DNA from: Lachnospiraceae bacterium
Lineage (GTDB): Bacteria > Bacillota > Clostridia > Lachnospirales > Lachnospiraceae
Assembly (NCBI GenBank): GCA_017557525.1
Contig: JAFYYN010000036.1
Coordinates: 1-64,000 of the forward strand
Length of the DNA stretch: 64,000 bases
Reading direction: 5' to 3'
Shown here: one piece after another, positions 52,594-63,083 of the stretch
Position numbering within the stretch: the first letter of the stretch is position 1
Layout of the letters: every line of letters starts with the position of its first letter
Translations under genes and position numbers: made by a program
The notes under the pieces: generated by a model
Databases searched by the model: none
Seen by the model: only the letters and a program-made list of their open reading frames with translations
Told to the model about the DNA's origin: nothing

Positions 52594-55500
52594 ATGGATA
52601 GACGGCACAGCAAAAGAGTAAAGGGCATCCTGATGATGCTTGTGATATTTGTGATAGTTATCAGCTTTTATTGCTTTTTAGATAGAGATACCGTTAAAGT
52701 ACATGCTGATCAGATAGGGGATCTGAAGTTTTTCGTTGGTGGAGAACCTAAGAGCAATGGAGATGTTGTTCCTTATACCGATGATTCAACTATAGTAAGG
52801 CTTTTAGCCAGTGCACCCGTGGGTTCAACATATGATTGGCATATAAATGATCCAAGAATTGTTTCGATAAAAAGCGGAAATGGAACTGACAGTGTTACTT
52901 TTAATATAAATTCTCCTGGTTATTCGGGTCTGACTGTGACAATAACAACTCCGGATGGTTCAGAATCAAAGACTTTTTACTGTGATATCCATGTTCCTTT
53001 GGAATGGGCTACATCTAATTTGACTTCAGGGGAAACTAATTACGGCTATGGTCTCTTATATGCCAATAATGGAGACAGTGAGTATACTTTACAGCTCTAT
53101 ACGGAGAACACATCTATTGCCATTTCAAGTACAAAAAAATATTCTCACTATTTAAGAAAAATAAAAAATATCAACTACTACTATAAAGCAGATGATCCCG
53201 ATACGACAGGTATTATAGAAACAATGGTTTCGCCTGCAAGAAGCGATATTGCTCCTGATAATCTTGCACCATATACCGCTGCTTTAAAATGGGAAAGTTC
53301 TGATTATAGTGTTGTGGATATTGATTCAAACGGAGTCCTTCTTGCGAAAGCAGCAGGTTTTGCTACGGTTAAGGTCAGTACTGACACAAAAAGCAAATAC
53401 GGAGAGTATGATACACTTAGTTTTGATGTAGTTGTTGTTCCTGAAGTAACAAAACTGAGTGATTCAACCGGTCATGCTTATACTCCTGACAGTACCCTTA
53501 GTGCCGGTTATACGGATTATACCAAGGTAGTAAAGGGTTTCAATGATACGGTAATGACTATTGAGACTAATGCCTCCAAAGCAGATATGCTTGACTGGCA
53601 TATTTTAAGGGCAAGCGGCGTTTCCTTTAATGATATCACAGCATCCATGGGAAGCGATATCCAGATAAGCGATGTTTCCGGGACTATTGTGATCAGTAAT
53701 TTAAAAGCAGGAGTTTATTATGTTACTGCCACACCTAAAAAAGCAAATGGTCAGGGATATGATCCGTTAAGATCTTATATTACTGCTCTGAAATATAAAA
53801 TTATCGTTCCGGTTAGCTATCCACCGGATGAAATAACTTTGGGATATTATTCTGAAGATTTCAAGGATACATTTGATCTGCTTGAGCACTCCAATATCCC
53901 AACAGGAATGTTTGAATATGAAGTACCGTTTAATCAGCAGAATGTTGCCAAAATCGGGAGTACTGAAGGAGTAGTTGAGGCTGTATCAGAAGGACATGCC
54001 TCTGTAAATATAAAACAGCTGGCAACTGCCTTCAATAATTATTTTGGAGAGTATGCTACAGACCAGACATTAACCAATTATTATGGTGACAAATTAGTAA
54101 ACGTGACTGTCTATGGTGGTGTTTTACTTAATTCATCACTGGTTTCGATTCCTGTAGGAAAAACTTTCCAATTGGAACTTGTAGCTCCACAAAATTATTC
54201 GGGGCAGGTTACATGGAGCAGTGAAGCACCAAACACAGCTTCTGTGGATCAGAGTACTGGTCTGGTTACTGCTAAGGCAGAGGGCGAAACGACCGTTAAG
54301 GTGGTTCTGAATGACGGGAACGGTTTAATCCGTCAGGCAAAATGTATTATTAAGGTTGTCAAATCCATCAATTCTATAAGCCTTACAGCACAATATGATC
54401 ATATAAGCATTGGCGGAAGTATGGTAATTTCTGCTACAGTTGATCCGAATCTGTCTACTTCATCATTAGAGTGGACTGTTTCCGATACTTCAAAAGCAGT
54501 TATCAATCCTCAGACAGGATCATCGGTTACCATTACTGGTAAAAGTGCAGGAAATGTTGTTGTTACAGCACTTAACCCTGAAAATGGTAAATACGGTTCA
54601 ATCGTAATATCTGTTAATGCTGAAATTACGGGTGTCAGTATCGAGCCCACTTCGATTACGGTATCGAGCTCATCAGGACCTGTTCAGCTGTTTGCCAGCG
54701 TTACACCAGGTTTACCTTATGGGGAAAAGCTTGTATGGGAGAGCTCTGACAGCAGCATTGCAGAGGTAGATTCAAACGGTAAGGTTACCGTTAAAAAATC
54801 AGGAATAGTATATATATATGTTAGGACAGAAAATGGGAAATCCGCATATTGCACGATCAAAGTATTGCAAGAGATGGAAGGAATAATTCTAGATAAGACA
54901 GAACTTGTAATGCATGTCGGAGAAATGGAACGATTAACATATACCGTAAATCCTTCGACAACTTCTAATAATGCTTTGACATGGAGCTCCAGTGATTCTA
55001 ATATAGCTACAGTTAGCAATAATGGTCTTATAACAGCTAAAAATACCGGTACATGTACAATTACAGCCAGATCCCAGGATGGATCAGGCATTATGTCATC
55101 TTGTCTTGTAAGGGTTGTAAGAGATGCAACGAGCGTAAAACTGGATGTTACGGCTTTAAACATTAATGTAGGTGAAAACTTCCAGCTCGATGCAAAACTG
55201 GACCCTGCGGATTCTACTGATGATCTGTATTTCGAATCTAGTAACACAAAAATAGCAACTGTTAATTCAAACGGAAAGGTTACCGGAAAAGCAGCCGGAA
55301 ATTGTGTGATTTTCGTAAAGACCGGTTCTGGAAAATATGATTACTGCTATGTTGAGGTCGCTCAACAGGTTACAAGTCTTGAGTTAAATCAGGATTCTGC
55401 AGAAATGCATATCGGAGAAATGTTGGAACTTACAGCAACAATTAATCCCGATGGTGCAACTGATCCCGCTGTTGAATGGGAGAGCAGTAATGAAAAGGTT

Positions 55501-56595
55501 GCTACAGTTAGTTCCAAAGGTATTGTAAAGGCTATATCTACTGGTGCTACTATAATTAAGTGTACATCGCTTGACGGAGACTATATGGCCATCTGTCTCG
55601 TTACAGTTGTGGACGGTACAAGGACGGTAACTATTACAGTAAACAAATCTGCTACAGTAGGCGTAGGAAAGAAATACACTTTGACAGCAACAGTCGATGG
55701 TGTTGAGGTACCTGCAAACACCTTAAAGTGGTCAAGTAGTAATAAAAAAATATGTAAGGTTACAAAAAGCGGTGTAATAAAGGGAGTAGCGACAGGCAAA
55801 TGTAAGATTACCGTAAAGATGAAGGACGGAAGTATCGGGTCTGCTAAATGTACAGTAAAGGTTATAAATGCTACAAACAGCATATCTTTAAATAAATCCT
55901 ATGTTGAGATATTGCAAGGAAGGACGCTTAAACTTACGGCCACAACTTCTCCTAAGAAAACTACCTATGCACCCAGATGGGAAAGCAGTGATGAGACTAT
56001 TGCGGTAGTCAGCAAAAAGGGCACAATTACAGCTATTAAGCCTGGAGAGGTTACGATAAAGTGCTATGCAAAGGATAATCCGGAGGTGTATGCTACCTGT
56101 AGGGTGGTTGTTACTGCTCCTGTGAGTATAACAAGTTTCAATTTCTCGGATGATGCTATAGTATTGTTGCCTGGAGAAACTTCTAATATACAGTATACGA
56201 TATCACCGACAAATTATACCGAGGGCTTTACCTGGATTTCAGATAATCCGGTTGCAGTAACCGTCGACAGCAAGGGTAAAGTAACAGCCAGAGCAGTAGG
56301 AAGTGCTACAATAACTGCTATGTCGGATTCTGGTAAAAAGAGTACTATAAATGTTTATGTGGTAGGACTAAGTAAGTCAAAGATTACTCTGCATCAGTAC
56401 GAGAGTACCAAGATAAAACTCGAAGTAGACGGAGTGAAAAAGGGAGAACTTGATATCAGATGGGATACGGATAATCAGAGTATCGCTGAGATGTCAAACG
56501 GCAAGGTTACAGGAAAGGCGCTTGGTACTACGACAGTTTACTGTGTGGTAAACGGAAGGTATCTGGCATGTACTGTTAAGGTCATTAAGAATTAG
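52594..56595 (+). CDS. Giant secreted protein of bacterial Ig-like (Big_2) domains
   Basis: This 1333-residue protein has a signal or anchor segment (about 12-32, ending VHA-DQ) and then mostly bacterial Ig-like domains. From about residue 505 at least ten Big_2 units follow in tandem, each of 75-80 residues, with the repeated core W-S-S-x-N/D...A-T-V-x-x-x-G-x-V-x-A-x-x-x-G and a closing KV strand. The N-terminal 500 residues hold more distant units. Big_2 proteins commonly serve as adhesins or surface fibres. There is no LPxTG sorting motif and no C-terminal membrane anchor, so it is either released or held by the N-terminal helix. It is likely under sigma-28 control. Confidence 0.9.
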   Translation: MDRRHSKRVKGILMMLVIFVIVISFYCFLDRDTVKVHADQIGDLKFFVGGEPKSNGDVVPYTDDSTIVRLLASAPVGSTYDWHINDPRIVSIKSGNGTDSVTFNINSPGYSGLTVTITTPDGSESKTFYCDIHVPLEWATSNLTSGETNYGYGLLYANNGDSEYTLQLYTENTSIAISSTKKYSHYLRKIKNINYYYKADDPDTTGIIETMVSPARSDIAPDNLAPYTAALKWESSDYSVVDIDSNGVLLAKAAGFATVKVSTDTKSKYGEYDTLSFDVVVVPEVTKLSDSTGHAYTPDSTLSAGYTDYTKVVKGFNDTVMTIETNASKADMLDWHILRASGVSFNDITASMGSDIQISDVSGTIVISNLKAGVYYVTATPKKANGQGYDPLRSYITALKYKIIVPVSYPPDEITLGYYSEDFKDTFDLLEHSNIPTGMFEYEVPFNQQNVAKIGSTEGVVEAVSEGHASVNIKQLATAFNNYFGEYATDQTLTNYYGDKLVNVTVYGGVLLNSSLVSIPVGKTFQLELVAPQNYSGQVTWSSEAPNTASVDQSTGLVTAKAEGETTVKVVLNDGNGLIRQAKCIIKVVKSINSISLTAQYDHISIGGSMVISATVDPNLSTSSLEWTVSDTSKAVINPQTGSSVTITGKSAGNVVVTALNPENGKYGSIVISVNAEITGVSIEPTSITVSSSSGPVQLFASVTPGLPYGEKLVWESSDSSIAEVDSNGKVTVKKSGIVYIYVRTENGKSAYCTIKVLQEMEGIILDKTELVMHVGEMERLTYTVNPSTTSNNALTWSSSDSNIATVSNNGLITAKNTGTCTITARSQDGSGIMSSCLVRVVRDATSVKLDVTALNINVGENFQLDAKLDPADSTDDLYFESSNTKIATVNSNGKVTGKAAGNCVIFVKTGSGKYDYCYVEVAQQVTSLELNQDSAEMHIGEMLELTATINPDGATDPAVEWESSNEKVATVSSKGIVKAISTGATIIKCTSLDGDYMAICLVTVVDGTRTVTITVNKSATVGVGKKYTLTATVDGVEVPANTLKWSSSNKKICKVTKSGVIKGVATGKCKITVKMKDGSIGSAKCTVKVINATNSISLNKSYVEILQGRTLKLTATTSPKKTTYAPRWESSDETIAVVSKKGTITAIKPGEVTIKCYAKDNPEVYATCRVVVTAPVSITSFNFSDDAIVLLPGETSNIQYTISPTNYTEGFTWISDNPVAVTVDSKGKVTARAVGSATITAMSDSGKKSTINVYVVGLSKSKITLHQYESTKIKLEVDGVKKGELDIRWDTDNQSIAEMSNGKVTGKALGTTTVYCVVNGRYLACTVKVIKN

Positions 56596-56610
56596 TGTAA
56601 GCATAAAAAT

Positions 56611-56647
56611 ACCGCCAAACTGAGTAATGAATTCAGTTTGGCGGTTT
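56611..56647. terminator. Terminator between convergent genes
   Basis: ACCGCCAAACTGA and TCAGTTTGGCGGT form a perfect 13-bp stem with a 9-base loop, followed by TTGTTTTT on the + strand. It also faces the end of the - strand gene at 56652. Confidence 0.85.
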
Positions 56648-56651
56648 GTTT

Positions 56652-57584
56652 TTATTCTCCAAAATGCTTGTTATAGAAATCATCTAAGAGGCTGTCAACA
56701 TAGTCCTCATCAAGCTTACCAAAGCAGGTTTCGAGAGCTTTTTTCATGGCGTCAGTACGCTTTAAATAAAGTATTTCTTCGGGAGTACCATCACTGCCAT
56801 CCAAGCCGCGGTCTGTCATGATGTAAGCATGTTTTTCAAGCCAGTCCTTAAGTTCTTCGGTCTGTTTTTCTTCACCTGCTGCCATTGCTTTAGCCGTTTT
56901 TGAACGTTTGAAAGCGCCGATGCCCACGGCAATACCTGCTATTGATAATGCAAACAGTATGCCTAAAGTCATATAGTTACCTTCGAACAGCGAGATAACG
57001 CCTATGAGATTTAAGAAGGTAAAGATGAGCATAGCTGCTCCGACTATGGTAAAGGTGTAGCCCGTCGAAGAAAACTCGTTGGCTTTTTCTGCCTGGGACT
57101 CGTAAACGCCTGCAGGCTTATACTGAGGAGCAGAGACCTTTAACAGCTGTTTTAAGTCCTGTTCTGAAAGACCGGCTTTCTTAAGTTTCTCAAGGTCTTC
57201 AGTGCTTTCTATCTTGAGGGACTCCTTAACCTGACCATCCTCCTCAAAAATATCCAAAGAAGGTTCCTCTTGGTTTTCTGATGCTTTTAACTTTTCAGCT
57301 TCAACTGTGATAAACGCTTTATATTCCACAGCTGCTTTCTTGGCATCATTCTCAGCGACTGTAACCAGATAAGCTTCGTCTTCTGTTGAAAATACTGATT
57401 CTGCTTCGATACCGGAATATTTTAAATAAGCTTTGAGCTTTTCAATCGTATCTTCATTCTGAAGAAGACAGATAGGGACTCTTTCACCTGCTTCATTTAG
57501 TTCTTCTACAAGTGTTGCACCGCAATCGGCACAAACTTTGATACCTTCACGGTATTCATTTTTACATTTAGGACACCAGGGCAT
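56652..57584 (-). CDS. Zinc-ribbon two-helix membrane protein
   Basis: This 310-residue protein begins with a zinc ribbon (CPKCKNEY...CADCGATL), followed by an alpha-beta domain of about 60 residues (ICLLQNEDTIEKLKAYLKYSGI, AYLVTVAENDAKKA) that resembles small DUF2007-type units, a charged linker, two membrane helices (about 178-198 and 205-225), and a C-terminal cytoplasmic helical domain of about 80 residues (EELKDWLEKHAYI, FGKLDEDYVDSLLDDFYNKHF). The function is unknown. GGAGAGTGCTTT precedes ATG 57584. It shares the N-terminal ribbon plus membrane-helix plan with the genes at 27867 and 34069. Confidence 0.7.
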   Translation of the reverse strand: MPWCPKCKNEYREGIKVCADCGATLVEELNEAGERVPICLLQNEDTIEKLKAYLKYSGIEAESVFSTEDEAYLVTVAENDAKKAAVEYKAFITVEAEKLKASENQEEPSLDIFEEDGQVKESLKIESTEDLEKLKKAGLSEQDLKQLLKVSAPQYKPAGVYESQAEKANEFSSTGYTFTIVGAAMLIFTFLNLIGVISLFEGNYMTLGILFALSIAGIAVGIGAFKRSKTAKAMAAGEEKQTEELKDWLEKHAYIMTDRGLDGSDGTPEEILYLKRTDAMKKALETCFGKLDEDYVDSLLDDFYNKHFGE

Positions 57585-57685
57585 AAAGCACTCTCCTTTA
57601 ATCTATGCTGTTCAAATCAAGAAAACTATAGCATAAACCAACAAATAAGGCAAGAGAAATCTTTAGCCTGTAAATGTCATTCAGA

Positions 57686-60600
57686 TTATTCATCGTCTAT
57701 ATCTTCCTCATCATCAGAGCAGTTGTAAGGGGCTTCTGGTATCTTTACAGATCCGTCAGGATTGTAGGTTGTGACAATGCCTCTGCCTTCCTTGTCAAAT
57801 CTCCATATCCTGTAACTTCCATCTTCTTCGTAAGTCCATTTGGTTTCAGTAGCAAATCCAAAATCATCATACGAATAATTAGCAGACAGTAAAAGTACGG
57901 GCTCGGATTCTGCATCTGGGATATTGTAAATATAGCCTTCTTTTATTAAATTTTTAAGCAGTGCATTTTCTGATCCGTGATACATGAAATCGAATCTGAT
58001 GGCAGATGAGGTAACTGCTGAAGTATCGACTGTTATAGCGGCTGAAGTAACGGCGTATGTATTAATTGTTTCAAAATCAAAATAATTTCGATCATGAATG
58101 ATACACAGGCTGACATTGTGTGTGTCTGAAGTCGTTGTGCTGCTAGAAATCATTACATGGTTGGAATCATATTGGTAAACATCTGTATTTCCTGCTGAAT
58201 CTAACATGGTTTCTTTTATCTGATTTCCATCTGCATCATATTCATAACTGTAAACAGTGATATCACCAAAATAGTCGGTACATGTGATTTCTAATATATT
58301 ACCAGCACTGTTATATTCGTAGGTTTTGACGATGGTGTATCCTTCTTCATCTATAATTGTGTATCTTTGGATTAAGCCATTCTCATATTCTGTTACATAT
58401 ATTTCGTTATAGTATGAGTCATAAATGGTTTGCTTTGTAATCTGGTCACTAGCAAAGTCATAAGTATAAACATTATCAGGATCATCAACTTGCACGTAAT
58501 AAACCCTGATATCCAGCGATTGACCTTCATAGGTAGCATGTATGAGACCTATATAGTTTTCTCCTGAAACAGGTGTATAACTGCATTGGATAGCCGGATT
58601 GTCAGCCTTGACCAGAACAGGATCTGATATAGGATTGACAGAGGCAAGCTCAACGTAGTAATAATTGTGATACATACTATCTTCGTTGAAGTCATCATTA
58701 TATATATAGAAGCTGTCATTGGTAGCTCCATTTGTATATATGTGCAAATTATCTAAAGTGAAGGTGTAATATACCTTGATATCATATTCTATCCCGCATT
58801 GGTCTACGTGGATGATGCCTATGTATTCCTCTCCGGTTATAGGTTCATATGTTGAAAATATTCCTTCATCGTCAAAGTCGGTAGTCAGACTTACAGGCTT
58901 TGCATCATCAAATATTCTCACATAATAACTTGTTTGTGATGTTTCTGTATTTTGTTCTTCAGAAATACTATAATACCTTTCCAATGAATTGCCGTACGAA
59001 ATATATAGGCCGGTAGCTCTGCTAAAAGTTTTTTGGTGATATATGACTCTTATGTCACGCGAATAATTTCCGTACTGAGCATGGATTATGCCCAAGTAAT
59101 TTTTGTTAGGATGGTTGTCATATGTGACAGTTACATTGGCATTCCTAAATGTAGCTTCCAGATAGCTTGGCTCAGTAGTACGATAAAAATCTATGTAGTA
59201 ATAAGGGTTTCCTTCTTCAGGGTCATCAGTTTTTTCATATACTGTATATTCTTGTTGAGTTCTGCCGGTCCTTATAGTTACCTTATCAAATACAGAAGTG
59301 TCAAATGCATAGTATACTTTTATCGTTGCTGTAAAGTCTTTGTATCTTGCATGGATTTTTCCAATATAATTTCCTTGTCCCGTAACACTTTCATATGAAT
59401 ATACAACATTCGGGTTCTTAAATGTTATAGTAGGATTGAGATTTTCAGGAAGTGTTTCACTATATGCATAGGCAGTATTACTAGAGATATATTGGAAATA
59501 CTGTCGGGTAAGACCATCGGCCTCGATTTTGAGATAATCGAATGCGTCTGTTTTAGTATAAAATCTTACATGGATATCTATAGCTTTCCCTTTGTACTGA
59601 AAATGGAATATTCCTATCTCCTGACCATCGCTAAAAGGCTGTGTATAGGTTGATTCATATTGAGTTTCAACATTGAAAGAAGAAAATTGTATTTTTAGTT
59701 CATTTGGTACTTCTTCACCATAAACATATGTTGTATAATAACCTTCACTTTCGGAAAATGTGGCTAAATGATAATAATTTGTGCGAATAATTGAGTCGCC
59801 TTCAAATTTTACTAAAAATGCTTGAGTATAATAAACTCGGAAATTAATTGTTTCTCCATTGAATGTTACCTTGGCTATGCCATCATAGTCTCTGTTTTCA
59901 ACAGGAGTGTACTCTGTTTCGGCACCGGAATACTTATAGTAAAATACAGAATTTTCAGTCAGTGTATTAACAGGACCACGAATATGCATTGTATTGTCTG
60001 TCAGGTCGGTTTCTACATTTATCATGTAAGAATTATCTTCACGAACATTTTGAAGTGTAAATGCCTGATCCCTCATTAAAACCTTGGGATCCGTACCGAC
60101 ATTTTCAGAATTACCGGGATGATAATATACCTCATTTACCGGAGTTAGGACATTGGTATTGGTGTCATAAGAGCATACATACCAAAGGGTACCTGTTTTC
60201 CTTGCCGGAACATAGAATACCCCGATTTCACGGTTACCTTTATATACTTTTACTTCAGCACCGGAAGATGACAGACGTCCGTTACGCTGGTCGCTTCTGT
60301 CTGAATAGTCATATACATAGAAACGATATATTCCGTCAGATGTTTTGTTAACTGTGATGGTTTCAGGTCCCATGTAGGTGTAATCATCAATATCAAGATT
60401 TACTTCGGTATTTCCATCATTATAATCTCTGTTCTGACAGTAAATATGAACATTGTCGCTGAGGGTACCGGTGGATCCAAGAAGATGAGCATCAAGATCC
60501 GGAGGCACACTTCCGTTTGCAGCTATATCGTTCCATCGGAGAACGAATCGGAGCTGAGCATTGCTATCATCATCTGTTTGAGTATCATCATTTCCCTGAT

Positions 60601-62908
60601 AGTTAACAAGAACATCAAATATTTCGCTCTCACCACTGCCAAGCACATTGATGTTGATAAAGGTTTTGGCATAACTACCGGCTGAACTCCCTCTGTTATC
60701 AGACACTTGTAAGGTGTATGCGCCTGCGGGCATATTAAATATTTTATAATATCCGTTATTATCTGTTTTGGCAGTTTTAAAAATATCCCCTGAGATGTTT
60801 CCTAATCCGTTTCTGAGTATAACTGTGATTTGATTGGTATTGATGGAATTACCGGTTGTGGCATCAACAAGTGCGCCTTCAACCGTGCTGATCCCGCTTG
60901 AAGTGGAAACCATCATGGTATCATCCAGACTGATTTCACCTGCAGATACACATAGGATACGATAAACTGCTTTATATCCATTTAATGTGTACTCAAGATA
61001 GTAATTTCCATATTTTAGACCGTTGATCTGGTAAAACCCATTTGTATTTGTATATGTAGTAATAACGGGAGACTGTTCTACAGCAGTTTGAAGATTGCTC
61101 TTATACCAATAAACTTTAATACGTGCATTTGATGCAGTACTGCCGTTGGCAAGAATAACATTGCCTAAAATGTTACCACGGTCAAGGGTGCTTTCAAGGT
61201 CAGGATCCTGGAGTTGCTCAGCGGTAACATCATATGTCTTGTCAGTAAGGAAATCGTAAACCGGAATATTACCTAAACCCGTTACGTTGAGCTGTATATC
61301 TTCGCCTATCAAGATAGCGTTCGATGTTTCACCACCTACCATGATTTGGAAGTTAACATTGAACTTGGTCTGAAGAGTAACTTCGACACTGGTGGTGATA
61401 GTAGAATTCTTAGCCAAATTATATACAGTATAGTTTGTGTGGTTAGAGCCTTTTAAAGATACTTTTGAACAGACATTTACATAAAGACTGGAAATGCTGT
61501 GTCCTGTCCCGCTGTTTTCTATTGTGGCTTCGCTTACACCGTTTTCAATCTTGATGACCGTGTTGATGGCGCCTAAACCAACAATGATATGTGTATTTAA
61601 GGTATAGCTTGTGATGGTGTTTCCGTTGGCATGCTCATACCAGGTATGCTCGCTGATATTCTTAAGTTCAATGTTTTCGAAGGTCGCATAATTCGTAAAT
61701 GTAGCATTCGGAGCATCGATGATCAGTGTTATGTTGGGGTAGCTGTTTGCTGCAAGCTCAACACTGACTGTATCATTTGTCTTAAATATGATTGCATATC
61801 TGGTATTAATCCCTGAAAGATTGGAAAGCAGTGAAACAAGCTCAGCTTTTGTTGATACCGTAAAGGAAGGCAAAGGGATAGGTGTAGGAGTGGGGGTAGC
61901 GGTAGTGACCGGTGCTGAAGAGGGTATAGTTGTAGCCTGAGGAATACCTGTCGTATTTCCACTGCCGGAATTGCCTCCGCCGCTTATTGAAGATCCGCCT
62001 GAAGAAGATCCACCTCCACTGTATGAACTACCGCCGCCACTATAGCTGCTGCCTCCATCGCCTGCAGGGTAAGCGTAAACAACATTTCCGGTGTTGCTGT
62101 AAGTTACTATAGGGGTAGGGCTGGGAGTTGCACTCGGCTTGGGAGTTACGGTAGCCTTAGGTTTATTGTTAGATGAAGATGGAGTGGGTGATACAGTTTT
62201 GTCGCTGCCAATCTTCATTATGGGCTGCTTGTTGCTCTTATTGGTTACTTTAACGGTAATCTTGTCGGTTGTCCTGTTTATAGTGGTGCCTTCAGAGCCT
62301 GCATTGAGTATAACGCTCATGTTTTTTGTTGCATCAATGTACGCGGGAACAGAGACGGTTACTTTACTGCCCTTTGCTATGGATATTATATTGACGATCG
62401 CACTTTTCTTACCTTTGACTATAAGCTTTGTTTTCTTTGTGAGAGTAATATCAACAACGGACTTTTTGCCGACGTTAAGAGTTACGGATGCGTTTTTCTT
62501 ATTGCAGACTATACTGGTCTCTGCGTTAGCTACTACTGTTAAAGATGTTTTCTTTGCGGAGGCATAAATGGTATTGCCTGATGCTTTTTCAGTATACGAC
62601 CTGACATTTTTTATGGTAACGGTCTTAAAAGACGCATTGTTAGTGACGCGTATTTTAGGCGCGTCTATCACAAGCTTTTTATACTCGCTGCCTTTCTTAG
62701 GAGAAATGGTTATCTCACCACTTTTGGCCGTTTTATAGGTTATAGTATCTACATCTGATTTTGCCATGGCAGCAAGGATCTGCTTTTTTGTTTTAACCGT
62801 GACAGATTTTGTTTTTGCAGCTCTTACCGGAATAAGACCGATAGTCAGAACAAATACTAAAAATATACCTATGAAGTGTATTATCTTTTTCTTAATAGCA
62901 GTATTCAT
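57686..62908 (-). CDS. Giant secreted multi-repeat surface protein
   Basis: This 1740-residue protein has a signal peptide (about 1-30, ending VRA-AK). A region of about 200 residues (35-235) is repeated in altered form after a Ser/Gly/Pro-Thr spacer (about 365-560): compare LVIDAPK...NNASF...GNTI with LIIDAPN...NYATF...GNTI. Then come two carboxypeptidase regulatory-like beta domains, a DUF2135-like domain (DLDAHLL, RFYVYDYSD), at least seven units of 60-70 residues ending IGIIHA-x-Y...DIRVYY, and RHS/YD-like repeats (EYDADGNQIKE). The end is acidic with no LPxTG motif. It is likely an adhesin. The start at 62908 follows GGAGG, under a sigma-D-type promoter. Confidence 0.9.
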   Translation of the reverse strand: MNTAIKKKIIHFIGIFLVFVLTIGLIPVRAAKTKSVTVKTKKQILAAMAKSDVDTITYKTAKSGEITISPKKGSEYKKLVIDAPKIRVTNNASFKTVTIKNVRSYTEKASGNTIYASAKKTSLTVVANAETSIVCNKKNASVTLNVGKKSVVDITLTKKTKLIVKGKKSAIVNIISIAKGSKVTVSVPAYIDATKNMSVILNAGSEGTTINRTTDKITVKVTNKSNKQPIMKIGSDKTVSPTPSSSNNKPKATVTPKPSATPSPTPIVTYSNTGNVVYAYPAGDGGSSYSGGGSSYSGGGSSSGGSSISGGGNSGSGNTTGIPQATTIPSSAPVTTATPTPTPIPLPSFTVSTKAELVSLLSNLSGINTRYAIIFKTNDTVSVELAANSYPNITLIIDAPNATFTNYATFENIELKNISEHTWYEHANGNTITSYTLNTHIIVGLGAINTVIKIENGVSEATIENSGTGHSISSLYVNVCSKVSLKGSNHTNYTVYNLAKNSTITTSVEVTLQTKFNVNFQIMVGGETSNAILIGEDIQLNVTGLGNIPVYDFLTDKTYDVTAEQLQDPDLESTLDRGNILGNVILANGSTASNARIKVYWYKSNLQTAVEQSPVITTYTNTNGFYQINGLKYGNYYLEYTLNGYKAVYRILCVSAGEISLDDTMMVSTSSGISTVEGALVDATTGNSINTNQITVILRNGLGNISGDIFKTAKTDNNGYYKIFNMPAGAYTLQVSDNRGSSAGSYAKTFININVLGSGESEIFDVLVNYQGNDDTQTDDDSNAQLRFVLRWNDIAANGSVPPDLDAHLLGSTGTLSDNVHIYCQNRDYNDGNTEVNLDIDDYTYMGPETITVNKTSDGIYRFYVYDYSDRSDQRNGRLSSSGAEVKVYKGNREIGVFYVPARKTGTLWYVCSYDTNTNVLTPVNEVYYHPGNSENVGTDPKVLMRDQAFTLQNVREDNSYMINVETDLTDNTMHIRGPVNTLTENSVFYYKYSGAETEYTPVENRDYDGIAKVTFNGETINFRVYYTQAFLVKFEGDSIIRTNYYHLATFSESEGYYTTYVYGEEVPNELKIQFSSFNVETQYESTYTQPFSDGQEIGIFHFQYKGKAIDIHVRFYTKTDAFDYLKIEADGLTRQYFQYISSNTAYAYSETLPENLNPTITFKNPNVVYSYESVTGQGNYIGKIHARYKDFTATIKVYYAFDTSVFDKVTIRTGRTQQEYTVYEKTDDPEEGNPYYYIDFYRTTEPSYLEATFRNANVTVTYDNHPNKNYLGIIHAQYGNYSRDIRVIYHQKTFSRATGLYISYGNSLERYYSISEEQNTETSQTSYYVRIFDDAKPVSLTTDFDDEGIFSTYEPITGEEYIGIIHVDQCGIEYDIKVYYTFTLDNLHIYTNGATNDSFYIYNDDFNEDSMYHNYYYVELASVNPISDPVLVKADNPAIQCSYTPVSGENYIGLIHATYEGQSLDIRVYYVQVDDPDNVYTYDFASDQITKQTIYDSYYNEIYVTEYENGLIQRYTIIDEEGYTIVKTYEYNSAGNILEITCTDYFGDITVYSYEYDADGNQIKETMLDSAGNTDVYQYDSNHVMISSSTTTSDTHNVSLCIIHDRNYFDFETINTYAVTSAAITVDTSAVTSSAIRFDFMYHGSENALLKNLIKEGYIYNIPDAESEPVLLLSANYSYDDFGFATETKWTYEEDGSYRIWRFDKEGRGIVTTYNPDGSVKIPEAPYNCSDDEEDIDDE

Positions 62909-62940
62909 ATGAAACCTCCATAAAAACATCCTTTAAATAT

Positions 62941-62967
62941 ATATCGGTTGATTTTAGGTTTGTTTTA
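62941..62967 (-). promoter_or_regulatory. Sigma-28/SigD-type promoter of giant surface protein
   Basis: On the - strand TAAA (62967-62964), 16 bases, CCGATAT (62947-62941). The Bacillus SigD consensus is TAAA-N14-16-CCGATAT, so the match is full. Transcription would start near 62934, only about 26 bases before ATG 62908, just ahead of the GGAGG ribosome site. Confidence 0.6.
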
Positions 62968-63083
62968 ACCTTGAGTTGTAAAAAGGTATAAGAAAATAAA
63001 AAATAAGTAAATTTTTACTTTTATTTATCATGAAGTTGTGGTATCATATGAAGTGGAGTATTATACAGATCGGAGGTTACGGG

